A stretch of 64,000 nt of DNA from Dyadobacter sp. CY356 (GCF_021440195.1 NZ_JAJTSZ010000002.1:310001-374000), one strand, 5' to 3'; counted from the first letter of the stretch, positions 37,068-47,445 are shown. The notes: generated by a model not told the origin, from the letters alone. Numbers and translations: made by a program.

Positions 37068-38774
37068 TTATCTGACTGGCACCCATTTAGTACCGCTATA
37101 TTTTAGTATTGGCGAAATCTCGTTTTCGCGTGATTTTGTAAAATCAAAACCTGAAAGCAGGTAATCGTCATCATACCTTCTCATTTCAAGGCCTTTTTTC
37201 AAACCATCTTTATATTTAGCCAACATTCTGCCAAAGAAAAGTAGCTGATCATAACCTTGATAAGAATAATTGGATGGAAAAGTGTTCGTTTGCATCCAAT
37301 AGTTTTTCTGAAATTCCCGCACATTTTCCTTGTCACGGTCAACATGATCTGTTTCTATTAAAAATAAACGAGAGCCATATTTTCCAAGGCGGGACTGCTG
37401 CGCATTAAAACTTGCTGAAGTAGCAATTATTGGAGTCGACATTAATTTTCTGTCACTCAAAACTTCAATCAAAGGTGCACCAGAATTACCATCGGATGCA
37501 AAAAGGGCAACATGCGCTGGTTTGTTAGTTTCAAAGGCAGAAATTTTGTTTTGCATCCACTCACGATCCGATATAACCTTTAGCATTTGAATTACCTTGC
37601 CCCCGCGGGAAGTAACCTCACTGGCATAAGTAAATGCCATTACTGAATCCTTTGCGCTTCCTCCATAGTAAACGGCCACAGAAGGGCCAGGTGCAACAGT
37701 TTTCATCCACTCAGCAGCCTTTTGAACCTGAAAAGGAATGGAAGGATGTGCTAAAAAAGTATTTTCTCCATGTTTAACAACATTGGCATCCGTTGAAAGC
37801 GGGTTCAGAATATACAAATTGGTACCCGAAACATAATTCGCCGCCACTTCAAAAGTGCTTGGATATAACGGGCCTATGACCAGATCTGATTGCTGAAAAT
37901 CAGTATTGTTGACGATCATTTTCATCGATTTTTCATCGTTACTAACGTCGTAAGCCCATAGATTTATTTTAATTCCTTCTGTATCAAGTTGCTGCTTTGC
38001 CTGAACCAATCCAAGATAATAATCGTAGGCAAACTGATTGGTACGTTTTTTAGAACTGCCAAATTCTTCCAGACGAAATGGGAGTAAAACCGCTACATTG
38101 AAATAACCTTTTTCCCACTGATTTTCACGTTTCGGAATACTTTTATCCGGCCCTTCGGTCTTTTCAATTTTTTCTTTTCCACTTACTTTAAAATCTGCAC
38201 TTAACTGATTCGCCTGCATCAAATCGGTTTTTGTAGAAGATGGCGAACGTTCGATGGATTGTATCAGGGCAATAGCAATATCACGATCTTCCGGATACTG
38301 TTTTTGAATTTCTTTCAGTTTAGCAAGATCCCGGATTTCACCAAAATAATGCTGCTTTAAACCCTGCACATCTTTACTATAAGATGATTCTTTGATACGC
38401 TGTAAAAATCCCAGCCCCTCTTTGTATTGCTCCGTTGCCAGATTGTTTGCACCCAGCAAATAGTATGCGTCATTGATCTTGTTCCAGCCTGGATAACGAC
38501 TGACAAGCTGAAGTAACATTTGCTTGCTTTCTCTATACCTTTTTAGCTGAAAAGCTGATAACGCATAATAATAATGTGCGTAAGGGGTATACGGTGCCTG
38601 AATATTGGTGCTCGTTAAGGGAGCAAATTTTTCGATTGCAGTTGCGTATCTGCCCTGTTTAAGATCCGAAAGGGCTGATTTGTATTTGGATTCATTGAGT
38701 TCAGGATTTTGAGCAAAAACATTATTGCTTAAAACTGAACTGATTAATATTATAAAAAGAACGAAAATTCTCAT
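37068..38774 (-). CDS. Exported TPR plus periplasmic-binding-fold protein
   Basis: 568 residues with a signal peptide (cleavage near FAQ, residue ~22). Residues ~28-150 contain TPR-like repeats ([20 protein letters not shown]). Residues ~225-550 resemble a type I periplasmic-binding (Leu/Ile/Val receptor) fold: [27 protein letters not shown] and [18 protein letters not shown]. The combination recalls LpoA-type activators of peptidoglycan synthases, which also join TPR and a periplasmic-binding fold, but the assignment is not secure. It is cotranscribed with hemL. Confidence 0.8.
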   Translation of the reverse strand: MRIFVLFIILISSVLSNNVFAQNPELNESKYKSALSDLKQGRYATAIEKFAPLTSTNIQAPYTPYAHYYYALSAFQLKRYRESKQMLLQLVSRYPGWNKINDAYYLLGANNLATEQYKEGLGFLQRIKESSYSKDVQGLKQHYFGEIRDLAKLKEIQKQYPEDRDIAIALIQSIERSPSSTKTDLMQANQLSADFKVSGKEKIEKTEGPDKSIPKRENQWEKGYFNVAVLLPFRLEEFGSSKKRTNQFAYDYYLGLVQAKQQLDTEGIKINLWAYDVSNDEKSMKMIVNNTDFQQSDLVIGPLYPSTFEVAANYVSGTNLYILNPLSTDANVVKHGENTFLAHPSIPFQVQKAAEWMKTVAPGPSVAVYYGGSAKDSVMAFTYASEVTSRGGKVIQMLKVISDREWMQNKISAFETNKPAHVALFASDGNSGAPLIEVLSDRKLMSTPIIATSASFNAQQSRLGKYGSRLFLIETDHVDRDKENVREFQKNYWMQTNTFPSNYSYQGYDQLLFFGRMLAKYKDGLKKGLEMRRYDDDYLLSGFDFTKSRENEISPILKYSGTKWVPVR

Positions 38775-38840
38775 TAGTCTTTTAGTCGATGTTTATTTGG
38801 TGGGTCAAATTACGAAAACCGTTTTAAGGGAAAAAGAAAC

Positions 38841-38869
38841 GGGCAATGTTTCCATCCGAAACATTGCCC
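38841..38869 (-). terminator. Intrinsic terminator after yidC
   Basis: GGGCAATGTTT (38841-38851) pairs perfectly with AAACATTGCCC (38859-38869), loop of seven bases; the minus strand then reads GTTTCTTTTTCCC. It lies 25 bases past the yidC stop. Confidence 0.85.
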
Positions 38870-38893
38870 TCTTTCCTTTGGTAAACTACCTTA

Positions 38894-40717
38894 TTATTTG
38901 CGTTTCGTACGTTTATCTAATTCAGCTTGTTTCTTTTTAGCTTCATCAGCTGCCTGGAGCGACTTGGCCAGATATTTTTGAAACTTCGTTTCTTTCTTCT
39001 CGCCGTTTGCATTTTTCTTACGGTTCTCTTCCAGAATGTTTCTGATCTTATCTTCGTTCACAAACTTTTTGATCAACAACTGCTGACCGATTGTAACAAC
39101 GTTTGAAACAAAATAATAGAATGTAAGACCAGCCGGGAACGAGTTCAGAACAAACATAAACATCAACGGCATGATGTAGCTCAACATCTTCATGTTAACC
39201 GGCCCAGGCTGTGTTGGTGTGATCTGGTTATTATAATATGCATATCCGATACTCGAAATCGTCATCATGATGGTAAACAAACTTACGTGATTACCATAAA
39301 ATGGAAGTGATACCGGCAATTTTATGAAAGAATCGTATGTCGATAAATCGTTGGCCCACAAGAAATGTTGTTGCCGCAACTCAATTAAATTCGGGAATAA
39401 AAAGAAGAGCGAAAACAAAATCGGCATGGTTGCGAGAACCGGAATACACCCACTCAGCGGACTCACACCTACTTCCTGATACAATTTCATCTGATCCTGC
39501 TGTTGTTTTGCAGCATCATCAGGATTTTTTGCTTTCAATTCTTCCAGCTCCGGCGCAAGCAATTTCATCTTCGCCATGCTGATGTATGATTTGTAGGTAA
39601 GCGGCGTAAGCAACGTTTTTACAAATAATACAAGACAGATGATCAGTAAACCATAATTTGAAATAAAACCTTCCAGGAAATTAAACAATGGAACCAGGAA
39701 GAATTTGTTGATCGGTTTCAGGAAAGCGTATCCTAAATAAACGTTCTGATCGAAGTTTTCAGCCTTCACTGTCTGAACGATATGGTAATCATTCGGGCCA
39801 ATATAAAACTGGAAATTGGCTTCGTTTTTCTGAACTGCCAGCATTGGAATTGCGGCGGCCACGTTTGCAGTCTTTACAATTGTTGTGTCGTTGACATTAA
39901 CCAGTGTTTTTACATCAACATTTGTAAAAGGATGTTTTTCAGAAATAAGACCAGCCAGGAAATACTTGTGTTTGATCGTAAACCATTTCACAGGATCTTC
40001 TGCTTTTGCTTCTTCATTAGCAGTAGGGCTTTGTGAAAGACTGTGCAAGCCGTCCGTGTAATAATTGACAGTGATAGCCTTGCGGTTTTCATTCATGTCA
40101 TTTTCTAGCTTCAAAAGATCGTTTTTCCAGTCAAAACGGATTGTTTTATCTCCTGCAACCAGACTGTTAGACTTGATGCCGTAATCAATTACATAACCAG
40201 AACCATGAACAACATAATTTTGCTCAACAAACTGGCCTTTACCTAAATCTGTGCGGTAAGAAATAATAGCAGAATCCTTTGCGGCCAGCGTTTTACCTGT
40301 TGAAGTGGTAGTAAAATACAGCTCTGCAAGATTTACATTCCCCGATTGGGTAGGAAATTCAATTTGAAATTTATTGTGGTCTTCAACAATAAGATAAAGC
40401 GGTTTCTGATCAAAAGTTTTGTATTTTTTCAACATTACTTCTTTCAGAATACCACCCTTATTTGTGAAAACAACACGGGAATCCGTTGTTTCTATAACAA
40501 GATCCTGCTGCGAAATTTTGACAGCCGAAGTATCACCAGCGCTTGCAACTGCTTGTGTTGAATCCGATGCAAGCGCACCTTTTACAGTCACCGTTTTAGC
40601 AGAGTCACTATTTACCTGAGTTATCGGTGCGGGTTCAACTGGTTTTGGAACCAGAAACTGATAACCTACCAGCATTAGCATAATTAGTACTAAGCCGATT
40701 ATAAAATTTTTATCCAT
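38894..40717 (-). CDS. yidC: Membrane protein insertase YidC
   Basis: 607 residues. An N-terminal transmembrane anchor (FIIGLVLIMLMLVGYQFLV), a large periplasmic beta domain (~60-350), then the conserved insertase core of five helices from about residue 355 (NYGLLIICLVLFVKTLLTPLTYKSYISMAKM; GCIPVLATMPILFSLFFLFPN). The basic tail ends KKQAELDKRTKRK. It inserts inner-membrane proteins alone or with SecYEG. A -7-like TACCTTTG sits on the minus strand at 40767-40760 upstream of the start. It is a single-gene unit with its own terminator. Confidence 0.97.
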   Translation of the reverse strand: MDKNFIIGLVLIMLMLVGYQFLVPKPVEPAPITQVNSDSAKTVTVKGALASDSTQAVASAGDTSAVKISQQDLVIETTDSRVVFTNKGGILKEVMLKKYKTFDQKPLYLIVEDHNKFQIEFPTQSGNVNLAELYFTTTSTGKTLAAKDSAIISYRTDLGKGQFVEQNYVVHGSGYVIDYGIKSNSLVAGDKTIRFDWKNDLLKLENDMNENRKAITVNYYTDGLHSLSQSPTANEEAKAEDPVKWFTIKHKYFLAGLISEKHPFTNVDVKTLVNVNDTTIVKTANVAAAIPMLAVQKNEANFQFYIGPNDYHIVQTVKAENFDQNVYLGYAFLKPINKFFLVPLFNFLEGFISNYGLLIICLVLFVKTLLTPLTYKSYISMAKMKLLAPELEELKAKNPDDAAKQQQDQMKLYQEVGVSPLSGCIPVLATMPILFSLFFLFPNLIELRQQHFLWANDLSTYDSFIKLPVSLPFYGNHVSLFTIMMTISSIGYAYYNNQITPTQPGPVNMKMLSYIMPLMFMFVLNSFPAGLTFYYFVSNVVTIGQQLLIKKFVNEDKIRNILEENRKKNANGEKKETKFQKYLAKSLQAADEAKKKQAELDKRTKRK

Positions 40718-40813
40718 TCTAAACTAAAAATTATTGAAGATATTGCCCCATCGGGAGGGCAAAGGTAATAAGTTTTTCCTGATTGGCTTTCCTGATTACG
40801 GGATAAGATCAAA

Positions 40814-42460
40814 TCAGGAGATAACCGATCGTTTTTCAAGTGAATAAGTAAGTGCAGCTTTAACGAAATTAACGAAAAGCGGATGCGGATTCATTACAGT
40901 ACTTTTCAATTCAGGGTGGAACTGAACCCCAACATAAAACGGATGCCCTGGTAACTCAACCATTTCAACCAGATTGTTGTCCGGATTAATACCCGTAGCC
41001 ATCATACCTTTGTCTTCAAAAGCTTTCAGGTATTTGTTATTAAATTCGTAACGGTGACGGTGACGTTCTTTTATGTTCAGTTTTCCGTAAATACGGTTTG
41101 CCAGAGAATCTTTTTTCAAACGGCAAGGATAAGCTCCGAGACGCATAGTACCCCCTTTATTGGAAATATCTTTCTGATCTTCCATTAAATTGATAACCGG
41201 ATGTTCCGTAGTAGCATCCATTTCAACCGAATGCGCACCTTCGAGTCCAACCACGTTTCGGCCGTACTCAATAACTGCCATCTGCATACCAAGACAAATC
41301 CCAAAAAAAGGAATTCCGTTTTCACGAACGTATTGAATAGCTTCAATTTTTCCATCAATACCTCTTTCTCCAAAACCCGGAGCAACAAGTACGCCATCCA
41401 GATCTGCAAGTTTTTCAACCACATTTTCAGGCGTAAGGCTTTCAGAATGAATCCATTCGATAGTCACTTTACATTCATTGGCCGAACCTGCATGAATAAA
41501 AGATTCTACGATTGACTTGTAGGCATCGTGTAATTCAACGTACTTTCCAACCAGACCAATTCTTATTGCATCAATCGGATTTTTCAATCTCGACAAGAAA
41601 GTTTTCCAGGCATCAAGATCCACGTCCTTGTCATTATATATGTCCAGCATATACAAAGCACGCTGATCAAGTCTTTCCTTCAACATCAATAACGGCACAG
41701 CATAAATCGTGTCGGCGTCCATGGCTTCGATAACAGAATTAACCTGGACGTTACAAAACAACGCAATTTTTTTACGTAGTTCTATCGGCAAAGGATGTTC
41801 CGTGCGACAAACCAGAATATCAGGCTGAATACCAGATTCCTGCAACATTCTAACCGAGTGCTGCGTTGGTTTGGTTTTCAATTCACCGGCAGAATTCAGG
41901 TAAGGAATAAGCGTAAGGTGAATAATTAAGGTATCATTATGTTCAAGTTCAAACTTGATCTGTCGAACAGCTTCTAAAAACGGAAGCGATTCGATGTCAC
42001 CGACACAACCACCAATTTCTGTAATAACGATATCATAGTCACCGGTTTGACCCAGCAACATCATATTTCTCTTTAGCTCATCTGTGATGTGAGGAACAAC
42101 CTGAACGGTTTTTCCAAGGAAATCTCCGCGTCTTTCTGCTGTAATAACATTGTGATATACTCTACCGGTAGTAACGTTATTTGCCTGAGAAGTACTCACG
42201 TTTAAGAAACGTTCGTAGTGACCTAAATCCAGATCCGTTTCAGCACCATCGTCCGTTACATAGCATTCACCATGCTCGTAAGGATTCATTGTACCCGGAT
42301 CAATATTTATGTATGGATCAAATTTTTGGATTGTTACTGAAAGCCCTCTGGCTTGCAGTAATTTAGCAAGAGAAGATGCTATTATCCCTTTACCTAATGA
42401 AGATGTAACACCGCCCGTAACGAAAATGTACTTAGCGGTCTTTCGTGCTTTGGAAGCCAT
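40814..42460 (-). CDS. pyrG: CTP synthase
   Basis: 548 residues from ATG 42460 (MASKARKTAKYIFVTGG); 12 further in-frame codons upstream are unlikely to be translated. The N-terminal synthetase domain has IFVTGGVTSSLGKGI (P-loop) and MNPYEHGECYVTDDGAETDLDLGHYERF. The C-terminal class I glutamine amidotransferase domain has the nucleophile Cys in FFGICLGMQ and the His/Glu pair in QFHPEL. It makes CTP from UTP, ATP and glutamine. A -7-like TACTTTTG lies on the minus strand at 42501-42494. Confidence 0.97.
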   Translation of the reverse strand: MASKARKTAKYIFVTGGVTSSLGKGIIASSLAKLLQARGLSVTIQKFDPYINIDPGTMNPYEHGECYVTDDGAETDLDLGHYERFLNVSTSQANNVTTGRVYHNVITAERRGDFLGKTVQVVPHITDELKRNMMLLGQTGDYDIVITEIGGCVGDIESLPFLEAVRQIKFELEHNDTLIIHLTLIPYLNSAGELKTKPTQHSVRMLQESGIQPDILVCRTEHPLPIELRKKIALFCNVQVNSVIEAMDADTIYAVPLLMLKERLDQRALYMLDIYNDKDVDLDAWKTFLSRLKNPIDAIRIGLVGKYVELHDAYKSIVESFIHAGSANECKVTIEWIHSESLTPENVVEKLADLDGVLVAPGFGERGIDGKIEAIQYVRENGIPFFGICLGMQMAVIEYGRNVVGLEGAHSVEMDATTEHPVINLMEDQKDISNKGGTMRLGAYPCRLKKDSLANRIYGKLNIKERHRHRYEFNNKYLKAFEDKGMMATGINPDNNLVEMVELPGHPFYVGVQFHPELKSTVMNPHPLFVNFVKAALTYSLEKRSVIS

Positions 42461-42710
42461 AAGACTTTGCTTTTTTTCTATGATTACGGGATACAAAAGT
42501 ACAGCAAAAAAGACAGATTTTTATGGTTTGCCTCTTAAATATTTCTATTCGGCACTGTAACGGATTGGAAGTCTTTATGATGAAGCCGGAAAAAAATAAT
42601 ATTTGAACATTTCCGTGAATGCGTTTATGCACATTTCAAGTGCTCAAAATACTATTTTTCTCCTTTCTTTTCATTTTATGGTATATTTAAAATCCCTTTT
42701 TGAGCATAAC

Positions 42711-42722
42711 GAAAACGTTTCC
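42711..42722. promoter_or_regulatory. Possible LacI-type operator core
   Basis: GAAAACGTTTCC contains the perfect 8-base palindrome AAACGTTT, resembling LacI/GalR half-site cores, 14 bases before the PIG-L start codon. Such short palindromes occur by chance, so this is weak. Confidence 0.25.
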
Positions 42723-42736
42723 TAACCCTGATTTCC

Positions 42737-43633
42737 ATGAAAAAAATTTTTGTACTTCTTGTAGCCTTATTGGCCACAGGCGCAGCAAAATCTCAAACCG
42801 CTGCCAAACCTCAACCTTCCGTTCCTATACGTGTAATCGTTTTCGGTGCACATCCGGATGACTGTGATTTGGGAGCGGGCGGCATTGCGACCATGTATTC
42901 TGCCATGGGTCATAAGGTGAAATTTGTATCTCTGACGAATGGCGATAAAGGCCATCAAAGCATGAGTGAAGGAAAACTGTATTACCGCCGCTTAAAAGAG
43001 GCTCAGGAAGCGGCAAAGCGTTTTGGGATTGAATATGAGGTACTGCACAATAATGATGGCGAATTGTTTCCAACTTTGGAAAACCGTCTGGAAGTGATCC
43101 GGCAGATAAGAAAATGGAATGCAGATATTGTAATTGCTCCAAGGACCAATGATTATCATCCTGATCATAGAAATACGGGCGTTATTGTGCAGGATGCGGC
43201 CTATCTGGTGATTGTCCCAAACATCGCGGGCAACGTACCGCCGCTTAGAAAAAATCCGGTATTCCTCTATTTCCGGGATCGTTTCCAAAAACCAAATCCT
43301 TTCCGCCCGGATATTGCCATTGACATTACTGCTGCCCTACCCCAAAAAGTAAATGGATTGGACGCCCATGTTTCTCAATTTTATGAATGGTTGCCATGGA
43401 CGAATCAGGATCTTGAAAATGTACCGAAAGATACCGTTGAACGAAAAAAGTGGCTTTTTGCCGCGATGGAAAAAAGGTCCGCAGTGACACCGGAAATAAA
43501 AGTTTCGCTTGAAAAATGGTATGGAAAAGAAAAGGCAGATCTGGTAAAACAGGCAGAGGTTTTTGAAATATGTGAGTATGGTAAACAACCAACTACCGAA
43601 GAGATCAGGAAATTATTCCCGATGCTCCCCTGA
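42737..43633 (+). CDS. Exported PIG-L/LmbE-family deacetylase
   Basis: 298 residues with a signal peptide (cleaved near AKS, residue ~19). The zinc motif HPDDCDLGAGG and the second metal motif NDYHPDHRNTG are both intact. PIG-L enzymes remove acetyl groups from N-acetylglucosamine-type sugars or related conjugates. Periplasmic location suggests glycan scavenging or envelope modification; the substrate is unknown. It is monocistronic with a strong terminator shared with nspC. Confidence 0.9.
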   Translation: MKKIFVLLVALLATGAAKSQTAAKPQPSVPIRVIVFGAHPDDCDLGAGGIATMYSAMGHKVKFVSLTNGDKGHQSMSEGKLYYRRLKEAQEAAKRFGIEYEVLHNNDGELFPTLENRLEVIRQIRKWNADIVIAPRTNDYHPDHRNTGVIVQDAAYLVIVPNIAGNVPPLRKNPVFLYFRDRFQKPNPFRPDIAIDITAALPQKVNGLDAHVSQFYEWLPWTNQDLENVPKDTVERKKWLFAAMEKRSAVTPEIKVSLEKWYGKEKADLVKQAEVFEICEYGKQPTTEEIRKLFPMLP

Positions 43634-43638
43634 AAATT

Positions 43639-43679
43639 TGGCCTTACAGATCAGGTTAACATCTGTAAGGCCAGTTTTT
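43639..43679. terminator. Bidirectional intrinsic terminator
   Basis: TGGCCTTACAGAT (43639-43651) pairs perfectly with ATCTGTAAGGCCA (43661-43673) with a nine-base loop; a T-run follows at 43675-43679. It separates the convergent deacetylase and nspC genes and slightly precedes the nspC stop on the minus strand. Confidence 0.85.
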
Positions 43680-43680
43680 C

Positions 43681-44838
43681 TTATGATAAACGATCTTTGA
43701 AACTTTCGTATCCGTAAGACCTGATTAATCTAAAAGTCTCGTTCTCTTGCCAGATACCAATGGAAGGAAGGTTAACGCCGTTAAATGTTGTTGTTTTTAC
43801 CATAGTATAATGGATCATATCCTCAAAGATGATCTGATCACCTATCTCTAAGGGTTTGTCAAACGAATAATCACCAATAAAATCACCAGCCAGACAAGTC
43901 ATTCCACCCATTCTATATGTTGGTTTTCCAGCTTGCGCTTCGTGATAAGCTCCGCGTATAACCGGTTTGTAAGGCATTTCCAAAGTATCCGGCATATGCG
44001 CCGCAAAGGAAGTATCCAGAATGGCTACATCAATTCCCTGACTATCCATTACATCCAAAACCGTTGTAACCAATTCTCCGGTTCGCCAGGCAATGGCCGA
44101 ACCAGGTTCCAGGATCACTTCAATATTATATTTAGCACGGATTTTCTGAACAAGTTCCACCAGTTTTTCAGTATCATAACCTTCCCTGGTCATCAAATGT
44201 CCACCGCCCATGTTCAGCCATTTTGCCTGATGCAACAAATCTGCAAAACGCGTTTCTAAGGCTTCCAATGTTCTTTCCAAAGTGTAAGAATCATTTTCAC
44301 AAAGAGAATGAAAATGGATTCCGTCGATTCCTTCGGGCAGGGTATCCGGCAGTTTATCTCTTGTAACACCCAAACGTGAACCTGGTACGCACGGATTGTA
44401 CATATCCGTTTCCACCTCAGAATACTGCGGATTCACACGAATGCCGCAAGACAAAGCTTGCTCTGGATTATTGATTTTATAATCCAGAACTCTTTCCTTA
44501 AACCGCTCCCACTGACTAAATGAATTGAATGTAATGTAACTGCTGCGTTCCATGATTTCAGTGAATTCACTATCAAGATAAGCCGGCATATAAGTATGTG
44601 CCGGATATCCCATAAAATCATTGATGAGTTTTACTTCATTTAAAGAACTGGCCGTGGCACCGCTTAAATATTCTTTAACAATTGGAAAAACGCTGTACAT
44701 GGAAAAACCTTTGAGCGCAAGAATAATTTTGCAGCCGGCAGCTTTCTGTACCTGATCTATTAGTTGCAGATTTTTTCTAAGTAAACTCTCCTCTAAAACA
44801 AAACAGGGAGACGGGATATTCGTGTAATCGATTGGCAT
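43681..44838 (-). CDS. nspC: Carboxynorspermidine decarboxylase
   Basis: 385 residues from ATG 44838; a TTG four codons upstream is less likely. A fold-type III PLP decarboxylase with the PLP lysine in IILALKGFSMYSVFPIV, HFHSLCENDSYTLERTLEAL, and LNMGGGHLMTREGYD. The C-terminal barrel contains MTCLAGDFIGDYSFDKPLEIGD, the region holding the catalytic Cys/Asp of the ODC/DAP family. NspC forms norspermidine or spermidine in the alternative polyamine route of gut and environmental Bacteroidota. The dehydrogenase partner is not adjacent. A -7-like TACTTTTG lies on the minus strand at 44908-44901. Confidence 0.92.
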   Translation of the reverse strand: MPIDYTNIPSPCFVLEESLLRKNLQLIDQVQKAAGCKIILALKGFSMYSVFPIVKEYLSGATASSLNEVKLINDFMGYPAHTYMPAYLDSEFTEIMERSSYITFNSFSQWERFKERVLDYKINNPEQALSCGIRVNPQYSEVETDMYNPCVPGSRLGVTRDKLPDTLPEGIDGIHFHSLCENDSYTLERTLEALETRFADLLHQAKWLNMGGGHLMTREGYDTEKLVELVQKIRAKYNIEVILEPGSAIAWRTGELVTTVLDVMDSQGIDVAILDTSFAAHMPDTLEMPYKPVIRGAYHEAQAGKPTYRMGGMTCLAGDFIGDYSFDKPLEIGDQIIFEDMIHYTMVKTTTFNGVNLPSIGIWQENETFRLIRSYGYESFKDRLS

Positions 44839-44969
44839 TTTTATATACAAATGAGCGATGAATCAATGAGCTAAAAGCAATGTTTATTTACATTTGCGTA
44901 CAAAAGTAAAAGATTGGTTTCCGAAAATTGCATTTTACTTATTTCATTTCAAATTAATAATATTGAATT

Positions 44970-45557
44970 ATGTCCTTCCTTGTGCTTGATATCGAAATGA
45001 CCGGGCCTGAGCCGGGCTGGAATGAAATTATACAGATCGGAGCGGAATTCTTTGACGATCAGTGGCGTTCGCTAGGCACTTATCTTCAAAATGTATATCC
45101 TGAAAACGAAGAAGCCTTCACAGCCAAATCAGAAGAAGTTCACGGTCTCTCCATCGACGATCTCGAAGATGCACCCATGATTTTTGATGTAATACCTGAA
45201 TTTGAAAAATGGCTTAAAAAATTAAATTCCGGCAAACCAAATCTTTCAAACATCATTATATGTGGACAAAGTGTTGTGTATGACATCAATTTCCTCCGTT
45301 TTGCCTATCGGAAAGAAAAGATCAACTGGCCCTTTTCCAATAAACAAATTGATTTGCATACCGTTTCTTATCTGTTTTTCAAGATTTTAGAAAAGAATGG
45401 ACAATCCGTTCCGCGGTCTTTGAGCCTGGGATCTGTTTCAGGTTATTTTGGATTTGAAAGAGAAGACGAAACGCACAACGCATTGGAAGATGCACAATTA
45501 ACAGCGCGTTGTTTTAAAGAATTCTTCAAACTGATTGATAAGGTAAAGCTCGTATGA
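44970..45557 (+). CDS. DEDD-family 3'-5' exonuclease
   Basis: 195 residues, one exonuclease domain. Exo I LVLDIEMTGPEPGWNEIIQIGAEF (Asp/Glu pair), exo II around GQSVVYDINFLRFAY (Asp) and exo III HNALEDAQLTARCF (His and Asp), i.e. the DEDDh set. DnaQ-like or RNase T/oligoribonuclease-like activity on DNA or RNA is expected. Its stop overlaps the start of the bestrophin gene by four bases (ATGA), so the two are cotranslated; no functional link is known. Confidence 0.9.
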   Translation: MSFLVLDIEMTGPEPGWNEIIQIGAEFFDDQWRSLGTYLQNVYPENEEAFTAKSEEVHGLSIDDLEDAPMIFDVIPEFEKWLKKLNSGKPNLSNIIICGQSVVYDINFLRFAYRKEKINWPFSNKQIDLHTVSYLFFKILEKNGQSVPRSLSLGSVSGYFGFEREDETHNALEDAQLTARCFKEFFKLIDKVKLV

Positions 45558-46435
45558 TTGATTATAACCCGAAAGAGTGGTACCGGTATATATTTTATTT
45601 CCAGAAGGGAGATACGGTAAGGAAATTATTTCCGCTGATCATGACCATAATGGTTTACACCACTGTGCTGTCCTATTTTATTCTGAAAGTATGGCGCATC
45701 GGTGAAAACACGGATTTGAAAAATATATCATTAATGCATTCCTTGCTGGGTTTTGTTATTTCAATGCTACTGGTTTTCAGGACTAATACTGCCTATGACC
45801 GCTGGTGGGAAGGCAGAAGGCAATGGGGCGCGTTGATGAATAGCAGCCGTAATCTTGCCTTGAAAATAAATTCTTTGGTTGGAGATGAAAATGACGAAGC
45901 GAGGGAATTTTTCAGACTTATGATACCAAATTATGCTTTTGCTTTTAAGAACCATTTAAGGGGTCAGTTTCTATCCGAAAATTTTACTGAAACATCTACA
46001 TTCAAGCTATCTGATCTGCATTTAGATGATCATATTCCAAATCAGATCGCATCAGCATTATTCAGGAAGTCGGTTGAAATGCAAAAAAGCGGACAGATAT
46101 TACCAGAGCATCTCATCATATTAAACGTTGAACTGGAAAGTTTCACAAATATCTGTGGTGCCTGTGAAAGAATAAAAAACACCCCTATTCCCCTCTCTTA
46201 TAGTTCTTTTATAAAAAAGTTCATCTTCATATATTGTCTCACATTGCCAATCGGTTATGTTTTCAGCCTTCATTTTCTGGTAATTCCATTCGTCATGTTT
46301 GTGTTTTATATCCTGGCAAGTCTGGAAGTTATTGCGGAAGAAATTGAAGACCCCTTTGGAGTTGATGCGAATGACCTTCCTATTGACAGGATCTGTGCAG
46401 GCATTCAGCTTTCGGCAAATTCGTTGTTAAAATAA
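45554..46435 (+). CDS. Bestrophin-family anion channel-like protein
   Basis: 293 residues, matching bacterial bestrophin-like (YneE/UPF0187) proteins. Diagnostic segments: FRTNTAYDRWWEGRRQWGALMNSSRNLALK near residues 75-104, PLSYSSFIKKFIFIYCLTLPIGYVF, and the C-terminal EVIAEEIEDPFGVDANDLPIDRIC with its acidic cluster. Family members form pentameric channels. It is coupled to the preceding exonuclease gene. Confidence 0.93.
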   Translation: MIDYNPKEWYRYIFYFQKGDTVRKLFPLIMTIMVYTTVLSYFILKVWRIGENTDLKNISLMHSLLGFVISMLLVFRTNTAYDRWWEGRRQWGALMNSSRNLALKINSLVGDENDEAREFFRLMIPNYAFAFKNHLRGQFLSENFTETSTFKLSDLHLDDHIPNQIASALFRKSVEMQKSGQILPEHLIILNVELESFTNICGACERIKNTPIPLSYSSFIKKFIFIYCLTLPIGYVFSLHFLVIPFVMFVFYILASLEVIAEEIEDPFGVDANDLPIDRICAGIQLSANSLLK

Positions 46436-46760
46436 ATTTTAATGCATTTTTAATTCAATTTTAATGCGATTTATTAGAAACTCATTAAAATTTAAACTAT
46501 TTAGAAATATTTATTCCGGTGCATAAGTAAAGTAAATTCTATGATTTAAACCTTTTTTTGTTCAGTTACCAGTGATTTACGTTCCTGTTATTCTAAAAAT
46601 TTTATTTTTATATCATTTTCATAGTGATTTAGTTACCTATATTTCCAAAATGTCCAAAATCATCTAATTTTTGATGATTTAGAAGTGTTTAAAATTTGAT
46701 GTTTCTTGCGGTTGATCCTTCGGGATTGTTGTTCATTAATCCAATAAACATCTTAAAATC
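46436..46760. other. 325-base AT-rich intergenic region with several inverted/direct repeats
   Basis: No gene is evident. TTTTAATGC occurs at 46437-46445 and again at 46459-46467 (22 bases apart), with an inverted CATTAAAA at 46483-46490. An inverted repeat AAATCATC-N8-GATGATTT lies at 46657-46680, about 80 bases before the next start. These could be regulator sites for the secreted-protein gene that follows, but AT-rich sequence makes chance repeats likely. Confidence 0.4.
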
Positions 46761-47180
46761 ATGAAAAAATCGTTTTTAATATTCGCTGCAATAATCATAT
46801 CAGGTTTCATTTCAGGTGCAGTTAAAGCACAATCCACAATCGTTGATCCCGGAATGTCAACGCATAATTACAAACATCCAAATAAGGCTGCCAAAGCAAA
46901 GGCTTTGAAGAATGACGGGATTGTTGTTTCCAATATCAACACTATTGAGTCGTACAGCAAGCAGCAGAACTCCGGATATGTAAGCACAACACCAAAATAT
47001 GCGCCGCGCGCGACACCGTTGGTTGTGACGCGTACTTATAAAAAGGAAGCAGTTGATATTAATCCGCTGATCTCGCCTAGAAATTATAAGACGCCCAATG
47101 TTGCAGAGCGTAGTAACGGATCCGAAGTTGCGAACGTAAAAAGCAGGAGAGATACGCTGGGCTATCTGACCATCGATTAA
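46761..47180 (+). CDS. Small secreted protein with a two-fold NYKxPN motif
   Basis: 139 residues with a signal peptide (cleavage near VKA, residue ~23). The mature protein is rich in Lys, Asn and Thr and lacks hydrophobic core segments, suggesting a largely unstructured or surface-associated protein. A motif appears twice: DPGMSTHNYKHPNKAAK near the N-terminus and NPLISPRNYKTPNVAER near residue 100. No family recognised. It stands alone and ends in a good terminator. Confidence 0.7.
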   Translation: MKKSFLIFAAIIISGFISGAVKAQSTIVDPGMSTHNYKHPNKAAKAKALKNDGIVVSNINTIESYSKQQNSGYVSTTPKYAPRATPLVVTRTYKKEAVDINPLISPRNYKTPNVAERSNGSEVANVKSRRDTLGYLTID

Positions 47181-47205
47181 TTTACTTCAAACTATAAACT
47201 GAAAG

Positions 47206-47233
47206 GCCGGTGCAAATAGCATCGGCTTTTTTT
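47206..47233 (+). terminator. Intrinsic terminator of the NYKxPN-protein gene
   Basis: GCCGGTGC (47206-47213) pairs with GCATCGGC (47219-47226) with one G-U pair, then seven Ts (47227-47233). Confidence 0.88.
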
Positions 47234-47445
47234 GTTGCATTTCCTTTTTAGATACATTTTGATCAGGAACGTTCACACAATTCCAAAATTCTTCAATTAA
47301 TACAATAACTGCTTTTTATTATTATTGAAATAATGCAAATTAATGGAATGTTATTTAATCAGTTTGTGTTTTTATATCAACCAGAGGCAATATTGGTTTT
47401 ACGCCCGGTCGATTTAACACCATAAAGAAATTATCAAATTCTGTG

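Noticed and set aside
42825..43288. Minus-strand frames opposite the PIG-L deacetylase gene
   Set aside because: The plus-strand product has a signal peptide and intact zinc motifs; the antisense frames have none.
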